Below, in pieces: positions 45,912-54,866 of a DNA stretch of 64,000 bases; position 1 is the first letter of the stretch; every line of letters begins with the position of its first letter. The position numbers were made by a program, and so were the translations under genes. Origin of the DNA: an uncultured Alistipes sp. (GTDB lineage Bacteria > Bacteroidota > Bacteroidia > Bacteroidales > Rikenellaceae); assembly GCA_944320685.1 (NCBI GenBank), contig CALUIK010000001.1, positions 248,001 through 312,000 of the forward strand, written 5' to 3'. The notes beneath the pieces were generated by a model. That model worked only from the letters and a program-made list of their open reading frames with translations, searched no databases and was not told where the DNA came from.

Positions 45912-45942
45912 CAAAAATACTAAAAATTATCTGTTCTGCAAA
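45912..45942 (-). promoter_or_regulatory. Consensus promoter of barrel gene B
   Basis: On the minus strand: TTTG (45939-45942), a 19-bp spacer, then TATTTTTG (45912-45919). The leader is about 190 nt. Confidence 0.8.
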
Positions 45943-46042
45943 TCAATACGCCTCTTTTACGCGGGTCGGCGCTTTTTTGCCACTCCGGCCAAAAAAACGG
46001 ATGCTATTTGCGATACGGGGGCTCATTTTCCCATTTATTTTG

Positions 46043-46050
46043 TACTTTTG
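46043..46050 (+). promoter_or_regulatory. glyS -7 element
   Basis: TACTTTTG lies 32 bp before the ATG at 46083. No spaced -33 box was found. Confidence 0.5.
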
Positions 46051-46082
46051 CAGTCTGAACACAGATACAAAAACGAAATATC

Positions 46083-47627
46083 ATGACACAGGAGGAGTTG
46101 TTTAAGAAACTGGTGGCTCACTGCAAGGAGTACGGATTCATATTCCCGTCGAGCGAGATATACGACGGCCTTGGCGCCGTGTACGATTACGGACAGAACG
46201 GCGTAGAGCTGAAAAACAATATCAAACGCTACTGGTGGGATTCGATGGTGAAGCTCCACGAGAATATCGTGGGCATCGACGCCGCCATCTTCATGCACCC
46301 CAAGACGTGGGAGGCTTCGGGTCACGTGGCAGCCTTCAACGACCCCCTTATCGACAACAAGGACTCCAAGAAACGTTACCGCGCCGACGTCCTGATCGAG
46401 GACTGGATCGCCAAGCAGGATGAGAAGATCGCCAAGGAGGTGGAGAAGGCCCGCAAGCGTTTCGGCGAGAGCTTCAACGAGGCGCAGTACCGCTCGACCT
46501 CTCCCCGCGTGCTGGAAACGGCCGCAAAGCGCGATGAGGTACACAAGCGCTATGCCGACGCCATGAACGCCAACGACCTTACGGAATTGCGCCAGATCAT
46601 CCTCGACTGCGAAATCGCATGCCCCATATCGGGCACGCGCAACTGGACCGACGTGCGGCAGTTCAACCTCATGTTCTCGACGCAAATGGGATCGACGGCC
46701 GAAGGCGCCAGCACGATATACCTGCGCCCCGAGACGGCACAGGGCATCTTCGTCAACTACCTCAACGTTCAGAAAACCGCCCGCATGAAGATACCCTTCG
46801 GTATCGCCCAGATAGGAAAGGCGTTCCGCAACGAGATCGTGGCGCGCCAGTTCATCTTCCGCATGCGCGAGTTCGAGCAGATGGAGATGCAGTTCTTCGT
46901 ACAGCCGGGCACCGAGATGGAGTGGTGGCGCCGCTGGAAGGATATACGTATGGCATGGCACCGCGCCCTCGGCTTCGGCGACGACAACTACCGGTTCCAC
47001 GACCACGAGAAACTGGCCCACTACGCCAACGCAGCAACCGACATCGAATACAACTTCCCGTTCGGATTCAAGGAAGTGGAGGGTATCCACTCGCGTACGG
47101 ACTTCGACCTCGGACGCCATCAGCAGTACTCGGGCAAGAAGATACAGTACTTCGACCCCGAACGCGGCGAGAGCTACGTGCCCTACGTTGTGGAGACCTC
47201 GATCGGTGTCGACCGCATGTTCCTGCAGATCATGTCGGCCGCCTACACCGAGGAGAAGCTCGAGGGCGGCGAGGAACGCGTTGTACTGCGCATACCGCCG
47301 CAACTGGCCCCAACGAAGGTCGCCGTCATGCCGCTGGTCAAGAAGGACGGGCTGCCCGAAGTGGCGCAAAAGATAATCGACACTCTCAAGTACGACCACA
47401 ACGTGGCATACGACGAGAAGGACTCTATCGGCAAGCGCTACCGCCGTCAGGATGCCATCGGCACGCCGTTCTGCGTTACGGTGGACCACCAGACCCTCGA
47501 GGACAATACCGTCACGGTACGCCACCGCGACACCATGGCGCAGGAGCGCATCCCGATCGATGCACTGCCCGCAATGGTCGACGGCGAGGTGTCGTTCCGC
47601 AAACTCTTCAAGAAGCTCGGGCTGTAG
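46083..47627 (+). CDS. glyS: Glycyl-tRNA synthetase, single-chain alpha2 type
   Basis: This class II synthetase charges tRNA-Gly. The 514-residue product is the eukaryote-like homodimeric type used in Bacteroidetes, not the alpha2beta2 enzyme of E. coli. It has the N-terminal segment FIFPSSEIYDGLGAVYDYGQNG, motif 2 in AQIGKAFRNEI..FRMREFEQMEMQFF, and motif 3 with ETSIGVDRMFLQ. A C-terminal anticodon-binding domain begins near LAPTKVAVMPLVKK. It is read from its own promoter and divergent from the barrel genes. Confidence 0.97.
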   Translation: MTQEELFKKLVAHCKEYGFIFPSSEIYDGLGAVYDYGQNGVELKNNIKRYWWDSMVKLHENIVGIDAAIFMHPKTWEASGHVAAFNDPLIDNKDSKKRYRADVLIEDWIAKQDEKIAKEVEKARKRFGESFNEAQYRSTSPRVLETAAKRDEVHKRYADAMNANDLTELRQIILDCEIACPISGTRNWTDVRQFNLMFSTQMGSTAEGASTIYLRPETAQGIFVNYLNVQKTARMKIPFGIAQIGKAFRNEIVARQFIFRMREFEQMEMQFFVQPGTEMEWWRRWKDIRMAWHRALGFGDDNYRFHDHEKLAHYANAATDIEYNFPFGFKEVEGIHSRTDFDLGRHQQYSGKKIQYFDPERGESYVPYVVETSIGVDRMFLQIMSAAYTEEKLEGGEERVVLRIPPQLAPTKVAVMPLVKKDGLPEVAQKIIDTLKYDHNVAYDEKDSIGKRYRRQDAIGTPFCVTVDHQTLEDNTVTVRHRDTMAQERIPIDALPAMVDGEVSFRKLFKKLGL

Positions 47628-47750
47628 AGACAGACGGAGCCCGTTAAATGCGGGGCCGCGAAGATATTTACTTCACAGCTATCGTCGCCGCATGTTCCGC
47701 GGCGGGATATGCCGCAGGCCCGGCAATAAAACACCTGTAACCGGCCGCCC

Positions 47751-48173
47751 ATGGGACGCATTATGGCAATAGACTACGGTACGCGACGCACGGGGATCGC
47801 CGTAAGCGATCCCCTGCGCATCATAGCGGGGGCACTTACGACGGTCGAGACCAAACAGTTGGAGAAATTCCTCGCCGACTATTTCTCTAAAAACGAAGTC
47901 GACACCGTCGTGCTCGGAAAACCCGTACGGATGAACGGCTCGCCGTCGGATACGATGCGTTACATCGAACCCCTCGCGGCACGACTGCGGCGCAGCTATC
48001 CCGACAAGGAGGTGGTACTCTACGACGAGCGTTTCACCTCGGTACTCGCCCACCGCGCCATGATCGATAGCGGAATGGGGCGCATGGCGCGCCGCGACAA
48101 GGCCGTTGTGGACCGCATCTCGGCAGCCATAATACTTCAATCCTACATGGAGTCGATCTCCATGAGGCGATAA
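47751..48173 (+). CDS. ruvX: RuvX/YqgF RNase H-like protein
   Basis: This 140-residue RNase H-fold nuclease is linked in other bacteria to pre-16S rRNA 5' processing and to resolvase-like activity. It has the first-strand Asp in MAIDYGTRRTGIAVSD, VVLGKPVRMNG, LYDERFTSVLAHR, and a late acidic region DRISAAIILQSY. It lies 20 bp ahead of def, so the two are probably one transcript. Confidence 0.93.
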   Translation: MGRIMAIDYGTRRTGIAVSDPLRIIAGALTTVETKQLEKFLADYFSKNEVDTVVLGKPVRMNGSPSDTMRYIEPLAARLRRSYPDKEVVLYDERFTSVLAHRAMIDSGMGRMARRDKAVVDRISAAIILQSYMESISMRR

Positions 48174-48193
48174 CCGAAAAAAACGGAACTGAC

Positions 48194-48739
48194 ATGATAT
48201 ATCCCATAGTAATATACGGATCACCCGTACTGCGCAACAAATCGACCGACATAACGCCGGATTATCCCGGCCTGAAGCAGCTTGTCGACGACATGTTCCT
48301 CACACTGACCGAAGCGGACGGCGTGGGTCTGGCCGCACCGCAAATAGGCAAGAACATACGCCTGTTCATCGTCGACTGCACGCCGTGGGGCGAGGATGAC
48401 CCGTCGCTCAAGGACTACAAGCGGGTGTTCATCAATGCGCAGATATACGAGCACTCGGAGCAGACCGATCTGTTCAACGAGGGTTGTCTCTCACTGCCGG
48501 GACTGCACGAGGACGTACGGCGTCCCGTCTCGATACGCATGCGCTATGCAGATGAGAACTTCGTCGAGCACGACGAGGAGTTCACGGGGCTTCCGGCCCG
48601 CGTCATACAGCACGAATACGACCATATCGACGGCTACGTCTTCACGGACCGTCTCTCGCCGCTGCGCCGCAACCTGCTCAAGAGCAAACTCTCGAAGCTG
48701 GCCGGAGGCAAGTACAGGTGTTTCTACAAGACCAAGTAA
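48194..48739 (+). CDS. def: Peptide deformylase
   Basis: It removes the formyl group from nascent N-terminal formyl-Met using a bound metal. The 181-residue product has all three signatures: GVGLAAPQIG (43-52), EGCLSLPG with metal ligand C98, and QHEYDHIDG with HEYDH at 140-144 carrying the two His ligands and catalytic Glu. It follows ruvX by 20 bp. Confidence 0.97.
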   Translation: MIYPIVIYGSPVLRNKSTDITPDYPGLKQLVDDMFLTLTEADGVGLAAPQIGKNIRLFIVDCTPWGEDDPSLKDYKRVFINAQIYEHSEQTDLFNEGCLSLPGLHEDVRRPVSIRMRYADENFVEHDEEFTGLPARVIQHEYDHIDGYVFTDRLSPLRRNLLKSKLSKLAGGKYRCFYKTK

Positions 48740-48795
48740 CCGCGCGGTCGGACGGTCGTCGATGCGACACGCCGGCTGCCGTAAAACGATACCAC

Positions 48796-51216
48796 ATGAG
48801 ACTACGACACCTTATCCCGACACTGCTGTGCGTGCTGTGGGCAGCAGGCGGCATGGCACAGCCGTTGCGCACGCAGACCACCCTCAAGCAGGGATGGCGC
48901 TTCATGAAGGAGGGCCAGACCGAGTGGCAGAACGTCACCGTCCCCCACGATTGGGCCATCTACGGCCCCTTCGACCGAGAGAACGACATCCAGCGCGTCG
49001 CCGTGGTACAGAACGGCGAGCGCGACCCCAGCGACAAGACAGGCCGCACGGGAGGCCTCCCATACATGGGCAAGGGGTACTACGAGCTTACCCTGCACAT
49101 GGATTCCCTTACGGATGATAGGTCGCTGACACTGCTCTTCGACGGCGCCATGAGTCAGGCGCGCGTACTGCTCAACGGTAAGGAGGTCGGATATTGGCCA
49201 TACGGCTACAACTCGTTCACATGCGACATAACCGAGGCGGCGCAGGAGGGGGACAATACGCTACGCGTCGAACTGGAGAACATGCCGCAATCGTCACGCT
49301 GGTACCCGGGAGCCGGTCTATACCGCAACGTGCACCTCATATCGACTAACAAGGTGCACATTCCCGTATGGGGCACATACATCACCACACCATACGTCTC
49401 CAACGACTACGCCTCGGTACGCCTGCGCACCGAAGTGGAGGGCATCCCCGACGGTGCGCAGGTACGTCTCGTGACCCGCATACGCGACGCGGCGGGACGC
49501 GAGGTCGCAATGAAGGACAACACGCAGAAACTCAGCCACGGCATGCCCGCAGAACAGCACTTCACGGTGGAGCGCCCAAGCCTGTGGACCCCCGAGACCC
49601 CAGCCCTGTACACCGCCGAGACGGAACTCCATTACGACGGACAGCTTGTCGACCGCTACACCACGCGCTTCGGCATACGCACCGTCGAACTGCGTGCCGA
49701 CAAGGGGTTCTTCCTCAACGGGCAGATGCGCAAATTCCGCGGCGTATGCCTGCACCACGACCTCGGGCCGCTGGGGGCTGCGGTAAACAAGGCCGCACTG
49801 CGCCGGCAGCTCACGTTGCTCAAGGATATGGGCTGCGACGCCATACGCACCTCGCACAACATGCCCGACCCGCAACTGGCAGCCTTGTGCGACGAGATGG
49901 GCTTCATGATGATGGTCGAGTCGTTCGACGAGTGGAACGAGGCCAAGTGCGAAAACGGTTACCACCGTTTCTTCGACGAGTGGGCCGAACGCGACATGGT
50001 CAACATGCTGCACAACTTCCGCAACAACCCATCGGTCGTGATGTGGAGCATCGGCAACGAGGTACCCTCGCAGTGGTCGGCCGAGGGATACAACGTGGCG
50101 GCATGGCTGCGCGACATCTGTTACCGCGAGGATCCGACACGCCCCGTCACCTGCGGCATGAACGACTACAATTCGGTCGTGAATAACGGGTTTGCCGCAC
50201 TCTTCGACGTCGCAGGCTTCAACTACAAGGTACCGCAGTATCCCGAGGCCTATGCCAAACTGCCGCAGTGCCTCGTGCTGGGCAGCGAGACCGCCTCGAC
50301 GGTAAGTTCGCGCGGCGTATACCATCTTCCAGTCAAGCGCGGTGCACACATCATGCACGACGACCGGCAAAGCTCGTCGTACGACGTTGAGTACTGCTGG
50401 TGGTCGAACATCCCCGACGACGACTTCGCCGCTGACGAGGACCTCGACTATATGATCGGCCAGTTCGTATGGACCGGCTTCGACTATCTGGGCGAACCCA
50501 CGCCATACGACACCGACGCATGGCCCAACCACAGCTCCATGTTCGGCATCATCGACCTCGCGTCGATCCCCAAGGACCGCTATTGGCTCTACCGCAGTGT
50601 CTGGAACAGGGCCTCTCCCACGCTCCATGTACTGCCACATTGGAATTGGGAGGGCCGCGAAGGTGAGACGGTCCCCGTATACGTATACACCTCCTACCCC
50701 TCGGCCGAGCTCTTCGTCAACGGCAAGAGTCAGGGTGTGCGCCACAAGAACGACTCTGCCACTCTCACGCGCTACCGCCTCATGTGGGACGACGTGCGAT
50801 ACGAAAAGGGCGAACTGCGCGTAGTGGCATATGACGCACAGGGCGAGGCCGTGGCCGAGAAGAGCGTCCGCACGGCCGGCAAGGCTTACGCCATAGAGCT
50901 CACGCCCGACCGCCGCTGGATCGCGGCCGACGGCGAGGACCTCAGCTACATAAACGTACGTATCGTAGACAAGGACGGCAACCCGCTGCCGACGGACTCG
51001 CGCGAGATACACTTCAAGGTGAGCGGCGCAGGCACGTTCCGCGCCATCGCCAACGGTGACCCGACATCGCTCGAGTCGTTCCAAGAGCCGCACATGCACC
51101 TCTTCAGCGGACAGCTTACATGCATCGTGCAGAGCGCGCAGCATGAGGGCACTATCAAAGTCGAGGCCATGGCCGACGGCGTCAGGAGCGCCGAAACATA
51201 TATCCGCGTGGAGTAG
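48796..51216 (+). CDS. GH2-family beta-galactosidase-like enzyme, exported
   Basis: The ATG at 48796 gives 806 residues with a signal peptide (MRLRHLIPTLLCVLWAAGGMAQ). Domain order is a jelly roll (VPHDWAIYGPFDREND, LLFDGAMSQARVLLNGKEVG), an Ig-like domain, a TIM barrel from FRGVCLHHDLGPLGAA, and C-terminal DUF4982- and bacterial-Ig-like domains. The acid/base is E422 in WSIGNEVPSQW and the likely nucleophile is E498 in LGSETAST. Substrate could be a galactoside or a related beta-glycoside. It is transcribed alone and ends at a strong terminator. Confidence 0.92.
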   Translation: MRLRHLIPTLLCVLWAAGGMAQPLRTQTTLKQGWRFMKEGQTEWQNVTVPHDWAIYGPFDRENDIQRVAVVQNGERDPSDKTGRTGGLPYMGKGYYELTLHMDSLTDDRSLTLLFDGAMSQARVLLNGKEVGYWPYGYNSFTCDITEAAQEGDNTLRVELENMPQSSRWYPGAGLYRNVHLISTNKVHIPVWGTYITTPYVSNDYASVRLRTEVEGIPDGAQVRLVTRIRDAAGREVAMKDNTQKLSHGMPAEQHFTVERPSLWTPETPALYTAETELHYDGQLVDRYTTRFGIRTVELRADKGFFLNGQMRKFRGVCLHHDLGPLGAAVNKAALRRQLTLLKDMGCDAIRTSHNMPDPQLAALCDEMGFMMMVESFDEWNEAKCENGYHRFFDEWAERDMVNMLHNFRNNPSVVMWSIGNEVPSQWSAEGYNVAAWLRDICYREDPTRPVTCGMNDYNSVVNNGFAALFDVAGFNYKVPQYPEAYAKLPQCLVLGSETASTVSSRGVYHLPVKRGAHIMHDDRQSSSYDVEYCWWSNIPDDDFAADEDLDYMIGQFVWTGFDYLGEPTPYDTDAWPNHSSMFGIIDLASIPKDRYWLYRSVWNRASPTLHVLPHWNWEGREGETVPVYVYTSYPSAELFVNGKSQGVRHKNDSATLTRYRLMWDDVRYEKGELRVVAYDAQGEAVAEKSVRTAGKAYAIELTPDRRWIAADGEDLSYINVRIVDKDGNPLPTDSREIHFKVSGAGTFRAIANGDPTSLESFQEPHMHLFSGQLTCIVQSAQHEGTIKVEAMADGVRSAETYIRVE

Positions 51217-51236
51217 CCCGAAGCGGCAAGCCGGAA

Positions 51237-51279
51237 ACATACTGACGATGGTCTTCCCCGACCATCGTCAGTATGTTTT
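51237..51279 (+). terminator. Terminator after the GH2 gene
   Basis: A perfect 17-bp stem (ACATACTGACGATGGTC) with a 6-nt loop is followed by TTT. Confidence 0.9.
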
Positions 51280-51388
51280 ATACTTCCATATACCTTTAGT
51301 ACTCACTTATTCCGCAAATTATACCTATTATGCTTGCATATTCAGAAATTATTCCATATATTGAGATGCACGTTAACCGCCCGCTGCC

Positions 51389-52279
51389 ATGAAAGCCCTT
51401 TTTATCGCGGCACTGATCCTTGTCTCAGCCGTTCCCCGCACCAATGCGCAACATGCCTCCAAAAGTTGGCAGAACGCTCTCGAACGGGCCAAGAGAAACG
51501 AAACGTTCGGGATACGGCTTGAATCGTACAAGGTCAAAGACACACTGCGCACCGACGACGATGTACGCCGCATAATCGACGGGTGGTTCGACGACGAGGC
51601 GATAGTCGTGACACAACTGGACTGCGACACTCTGGATATACCGGACTTGTCGACCATGCTCGAATGTCTGGCATTAGTAACGCTCAGCGGGGGTAACAGC
51701 GATAAGATTTTTCCGGAGGTCAAAGAGAATGTAAGCAAAAAGATAGAAACAGGCATGATAGAAGTCGCCCTGACGTGGGATTATCAGGGCGAGCGCTACT
51801 TCTCCACGGCCGTCGTCTCCGACACACAAGGATTCGTATTCGACAATATCGGCACATACATAATAGTCGACCGCAACGCAACCAAAACCGACTGCAGGAG
51901 CCCCACGGACAGGGACGGAGGATTCTACCGGTTTTTACACAGAAGAGGTTACGGCATAAACATCTACGGCCTGCCGGCATACAGATACGAAATCTCTCAC
52001 AGTGTATATTTCGACAAGGATAACATCATACAGTCGATCAATTCGAAGACGAATAACGATATGGCTGTCGGATGGAAAAGCGAGGCAGAATTTGAGCTTT
52101 TAGCCGACGGAGAGATCGGGATTTCGGATAACGTCACTTTCATGATACACTATCGGATTTTACGCGGCGGGTTATATGCCGGAGGGACTGCAGAGTTCCA
52201 TCAAACCGAATGGAGAGGAGAAGATTGCCGGAATATAGAGACATATGCCCCCTACGTATCTCCGTTCGACATGGAGTGA
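51389..52279 (+). CDS. Unrecognised secreted protein (296 aa)
   Basis: It has a clear signal peptide (MKALFIAALILVSAVPRTNAQ) and a mature part rich in charged and aromatic residues. Segments include WQNALERAKRNETFG, VALTWDYQGERYFSTAVV, GFYRFLHRRGYGINIYG and MIHYRILRGGLYAGGT. I recognise no family. The coding sequence is visibly less GC-rich than the flanking GH2 and esterase genes (for example ATA, AAA and GAA codons are frequent), which hints at a different origin or low expression. No Bacteroidetes promoter box lies right before it. Confidence 0.6.
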   Translation: MKALFIAALILVSAVPRTNAQHASKSWQNALERAKRNETFGIRLESYKVKDTLRTDDDVRRIIDGWFDDEAIVVTQLDCDTLDIPDLSTMLECLALVTLSGGNSDKIFPEVKENVSKKIETGMIEVALTWDYQGERYFSTAVVSDTQGFVFDNIGTYIIVDRNATKTDCRSPTDRDGGFYRFLHRRGYGINIYGLPAYRYEISHSVYFDKDNIIQSINSKTNNDMAVGWKSEAEFELLADGEIGISDNVTFMIHYRILRGGLYAGGTAEFHQTEWRGEDCRNIETYAPYVSPFDME

Positions 52280-52331
52280 CCCCGTATCGGAACATACATT
52301 ATGCGTAGAACCGTAGAAGTCGGAATACGGT

Positions 52332-52365
52332 TACGGCCGGCAGCCTCGGATGGCTGCCGGCCGTA
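52332..52365. terminator. Bidirectional hairpin between convergent genes
   Basis: TACGGCCGGCAGCC pairs perfectly with its complement around TCGGAT. T content is low on both sides. Confidence 0.65.
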
Positions 52366-52427
52366 TATTCACGTCTCGGCTTATCGGGCATCGGACGGGA
52401 ACAAAACACCCGACCGACCGCCGCGCA

Positions 52428-53576
52428 CTACTTTCGGAAGAGCATCGGCGCGAACTCCGAGAGGTAGATGCGCCAGTTGCGCCAGATGTGGCCGCCGTCG
52501 CTCTCGCGGAAGGTGTAGGGGAACGAGATCGAATCGAGGTACTTCATGTAGTCCTTGTTGGCCTGATAGAGGAAGTCGGTATTGCCGCATGCAATCCAAT
52601 AAAGCTTCAGTCCGTTGTCGCGCTGACGCACGAGACTCTCGGCCACCTCCGGATCCTCGACGCCGCGCACGGCTGCCGAGAAGAGGCCAACATAGTCGAA
52701 CGTGTCGGGATACATGCGCGAGATGTTGAACGAGTGGCCGCCTCCCATCGACAGGCCGGCTACAGCGCGCGCCTCCTTCTTGCGGATGACACGGTAATTG
52801 TCCTCGACATACGCAATCACATCGCCGAACGACTCCTCGAACGACGTCTGCGAGGGATCGAACTTCATCCCGGGCTGCTTCATGCCATCGGCCGCCTCAC
52901 CCGGCGCCGCCTGCTGCCACGGGTTGCCGTTGGTCATGACGACAATCATCGGACGGCACTTGCCCTGTGCGATAAGGTTGTCAAGAATCTGCGACGTACG
53001 GCCCAATGTCATCCACGCCTCCTCGTCGCCGCCCGCTCCGTGCAGCAGGTAGAGTACGGGGTACTTCTCCCTGCCCTGTTCATAGCCTGCAGGCGTATAT
53101 ACCGTCATGCGACGGCTCTTGCCCAGCGTAGGACTGTCGTACCAGCAACGCTTCACGCTGCCGTGAGGCACGTCGTTCACACGGTACAGGTCGCCGCGGT
53201 CGCCGCCGATAATAAAGATATTCGCCACCGACGCCACGTCGCGGTTGATGTACACATTGGCCGGATCGCATACCTTAACGCCGTCGACAACGAAATTGTA
53301 GCTGTAAAGCTCCGACATCAACGGCGGTGTCGTGAACTCCCACACGCCGTCACCGCCGCGCACCATCTTGCCCGGAGCGAGAGCAGTGCCGTCGGCAGCG
53401 GTATAGTCGCAAACGACCACGGCCGACTTCGCTTCGGGCGCCATGAGACGGAAGGTAACGCTGTTGTCGCCGTTTATCTGCGGCGATACGATCTTCGAGG
53501 CGCTCCACAGAGCCTGCTGCGCCGAGGCGCCGGCTACGCACAGCACGGCCGCCAAAAGTAATGGTAATCTTTTCAT
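52428..53576 (-). CDS. CE1-like esterase with N-terminal E-set domain, exported
   Basis: The ATG at 53576 gives 382 residues with a signal peptide (MKRLPLLLAAVLCVAGASAQ). An N-terminal CBM48/E-set-like beta domain (SVTFRLMAPEAKSAVVVCDY) is followed by an alpha/beta hydrolase of the Fes/feruloyl-esterase type. The oxyanion region is YLLHGAGGDEEAW, the nucleophile Ser lies in AGLSMGGGH, and a late His is in DGGHIWRNW. Such enzymes release feruloyl or acetyl groups from plant polysaccharides. The ester acted on is not known. Confidence 0.88.
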   Translation of the reverse strand: MKRLPLLLAAVLCVAGASAQQALWSASKIVSPQINGDNSVTFRLMAPEAKSAVVVCDYTAADGTALAPGKMVRGGDGVWEFTTPPLMSELYSYNFVVDGVKVCDPANVYINRDVASVANIFIIGGDRGDLYRVNDVPHGSVKRCWYDSPTLGKSRRMTVYTPAGYEQGREKYPVLYLLHGAGGDEEAWMTLGRTSQILDNLIAQGKCRPMIVVMTNGNPWQQAAPGEAADGMKQPGMKFDPSQTSFEESFGDVIAYVEDNYRVIRKKEARAVAGLSMGGGHSFNISRMYPDTFDYVGLFSAAVRGVEDPEVAESLVRQRDNGLKLYWIACGNTDFLYQANKDYMKYLDSISFPYTFRESDGGHIWRNWRIYLSEFAPMLFRK

Positions 53577-53739
53577 AGACTGCATTATTTTTAATTTGCA
53601 CACTGTTTACGCGAAACCGCACCGGCATACCGGCAGCAGACCGTCGTTACAACATCTTAAAGATAAGGTATATTTTCCAAATATGCAAGCCTGTGCCGCC
53701 GCAGCTGCCACACCCCATGAGAAAAGCCCCGCCCGTACG

Positions 53740-53771
53740 GTTGCAAAATTGCGATATAGGTTATACCTTTG
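53740..53771 (+). promoter_or_regulatory. Probable fabD promoter
   Basis: GTTG (53740-53743) is one base from TTTG. A 20-bp spacer and TACCTTTG (53764-53771) follow. Confidence 0.6.
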
Positions 53772-53838
53772 CGCAGAAATTTAAACCCTTCCGTACAAGG
53801 GACACCAATCGCACAGGTTACATCAAAAACAAAATATC

Positions 53839-54720
53839 ATGAAACACGCTTATGTCTTCCCGGGTCAGGGAGCCCAGTTTTCGGGTATGGGCAAGGACCT
53901 CTACGACAACAGTTCATCGGCCAAGGAGCTCTTCGAGAAGGCCAACGAGATTCTCGGATTCCGCATCACCGACATCATGTTCAACGGCACGGCCGACGAA
54001 CTCAAGCAGACAAAGGTGACGCAGCCCGCCGTATTCCTCCACTCGGTTGTTCTGGCCAAGGTGCTGGGTGTAAATCCCGACGCCGTTGCCGGCCACTCGC
54101 TGGGCGAGTTCTCGGCGCTGACAGTGGCGGGTGCCCTCTCGTTCGAGGACGGCCTGCGTCTGGTGTCGAAGCGCGCCATGGCCATGCAGAAGTGCTGCGA
54201 GAGCCAACCGGGCGCCATGGCCGCAATCCTCGGGCTCGACGACGCCGTCGTGGAGCAGGCCTGCGAGCAGATCGAAGGCGTAGTCGTAGCCGCCAACTAC
54301 AACTGCCCGGGCCAGCTCGTCATATCGGGTGCCGAGGCCCCCGTCGACGAGGCGTGCGCACGTCTCAAGGAAGCCGGGGCGCGCCGCGCACTGCGCCTGC
54401 CCGTAGGCGGGGCGTTCCACTCGCCCCTGATGGAGGCTGCCCGCGCCGAGCTTGAGCAGGCCATCGCGGAGGTCAAATTCAACACCCCCGCATGCCCCGT
54501 ATACCAGAATGTGGACGCACAGCCCCAGACCGATCCCGAGAAGATCAAGGCCAACCTCATAGCCCAGCTCACCGCTCCCGTACGTTGGACACAGATCGTG
54601 AAGAACATGCTGGCCGACGGCGTTACGGATTTCACCGAGCTCGGGCCGGGTAACGTGCTGCAGGGCCTTATCAAGAAGGTAAATCCCGACGCAGCCGTCG
54701 AGTCGAAAGCAGCAATGTAA
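53839..54720 (+). CDS. fabD: Malonyl-CoA:ACP transacylase FabD
   Basis: It loads malonate onto acyl carrier protein for fatty-acid elongation. The 293-residue product has the acyl-binding VFPGQGAQF at the start, nucleophile S87 in GHSLGEF, and the conserved GAFHSPLM with its His. It stands alone with its own promoter and terminator, not in a fab cluster. In this window its partner ACP is encoded 13 kb upstream. Confidence 0.96.
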   Translation: MKHAYVFPGQGAQFSGMGKDLYDNSSSAKELFEKANEILGFRITDIMFNGTADELKQTKVTQPAVFLHSVVLAKVLGVNPDAVAGHSLGEFSALTVAGALSFEDGLRLVSKRAMAMQKCCESQPGAMAAILGLDDAVVEQACEQIEGVVVAANYNCPGQLVISGAEAPVDEACARLKEAGARRALRLPVGGAFHSPLMEAARAELEQAIAEVKFNTPACPVYQNVDAQPQTDPEKIKANLIAQLTAPVRWTQIVKNMLADGVTDFTELGPGNVLQGLIKKVNPDAAVESKAAM

Positions 54721-54745
54721 ACATTCCGCATAAAGAGCCAAAAGG

Positions 54746-54775
54746 AGAGCCGTTTCGATTTGAAACGGCTCTTTT
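54746..54775 (+). terminator. Terminator after fabD
   Basis: AGAGCCGTTTC pairs with GAAACGGCTCT, then TTT. Confidence 0.88.
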
Positions 54776-54806
54776 GCACATTATTTGTTAAAATAATTAA
54801 GAAAGA

Positions 54807-54838
54807 GTTGGTATTTCAGACAAAAGTATCTATATTTG
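54807..54838 (+). promoter_or_regulatory. Probable promoter of the ROK gene
   Basis: GTTG (54807-54810), a 20-bp spacer, then TATATTTG (54831-54838). The -33 box is one base from consensus. Confidence 0.6.
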
Positions 54839-54866
54839 CACAAAATAACCGATCATTATTTCCCCA

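Larger units (their letters stand above)
45716..46082. other. 367-bp divergent gap, barrel gene B / glyS
   Basis: It holds the paralog B promoter (45912-45942, minus), its leader with a shared element (45741-45764), and the glyS -7 box (46043-46050). No gene is evident. Confidence 0.65.

Noticed and set aside
49318..51240. 640-codon minus-strand frame antisense to the GH2 gene
   Set aside because: The GH2 active-site motifs lie on the plus strand; this is a shadow frame.
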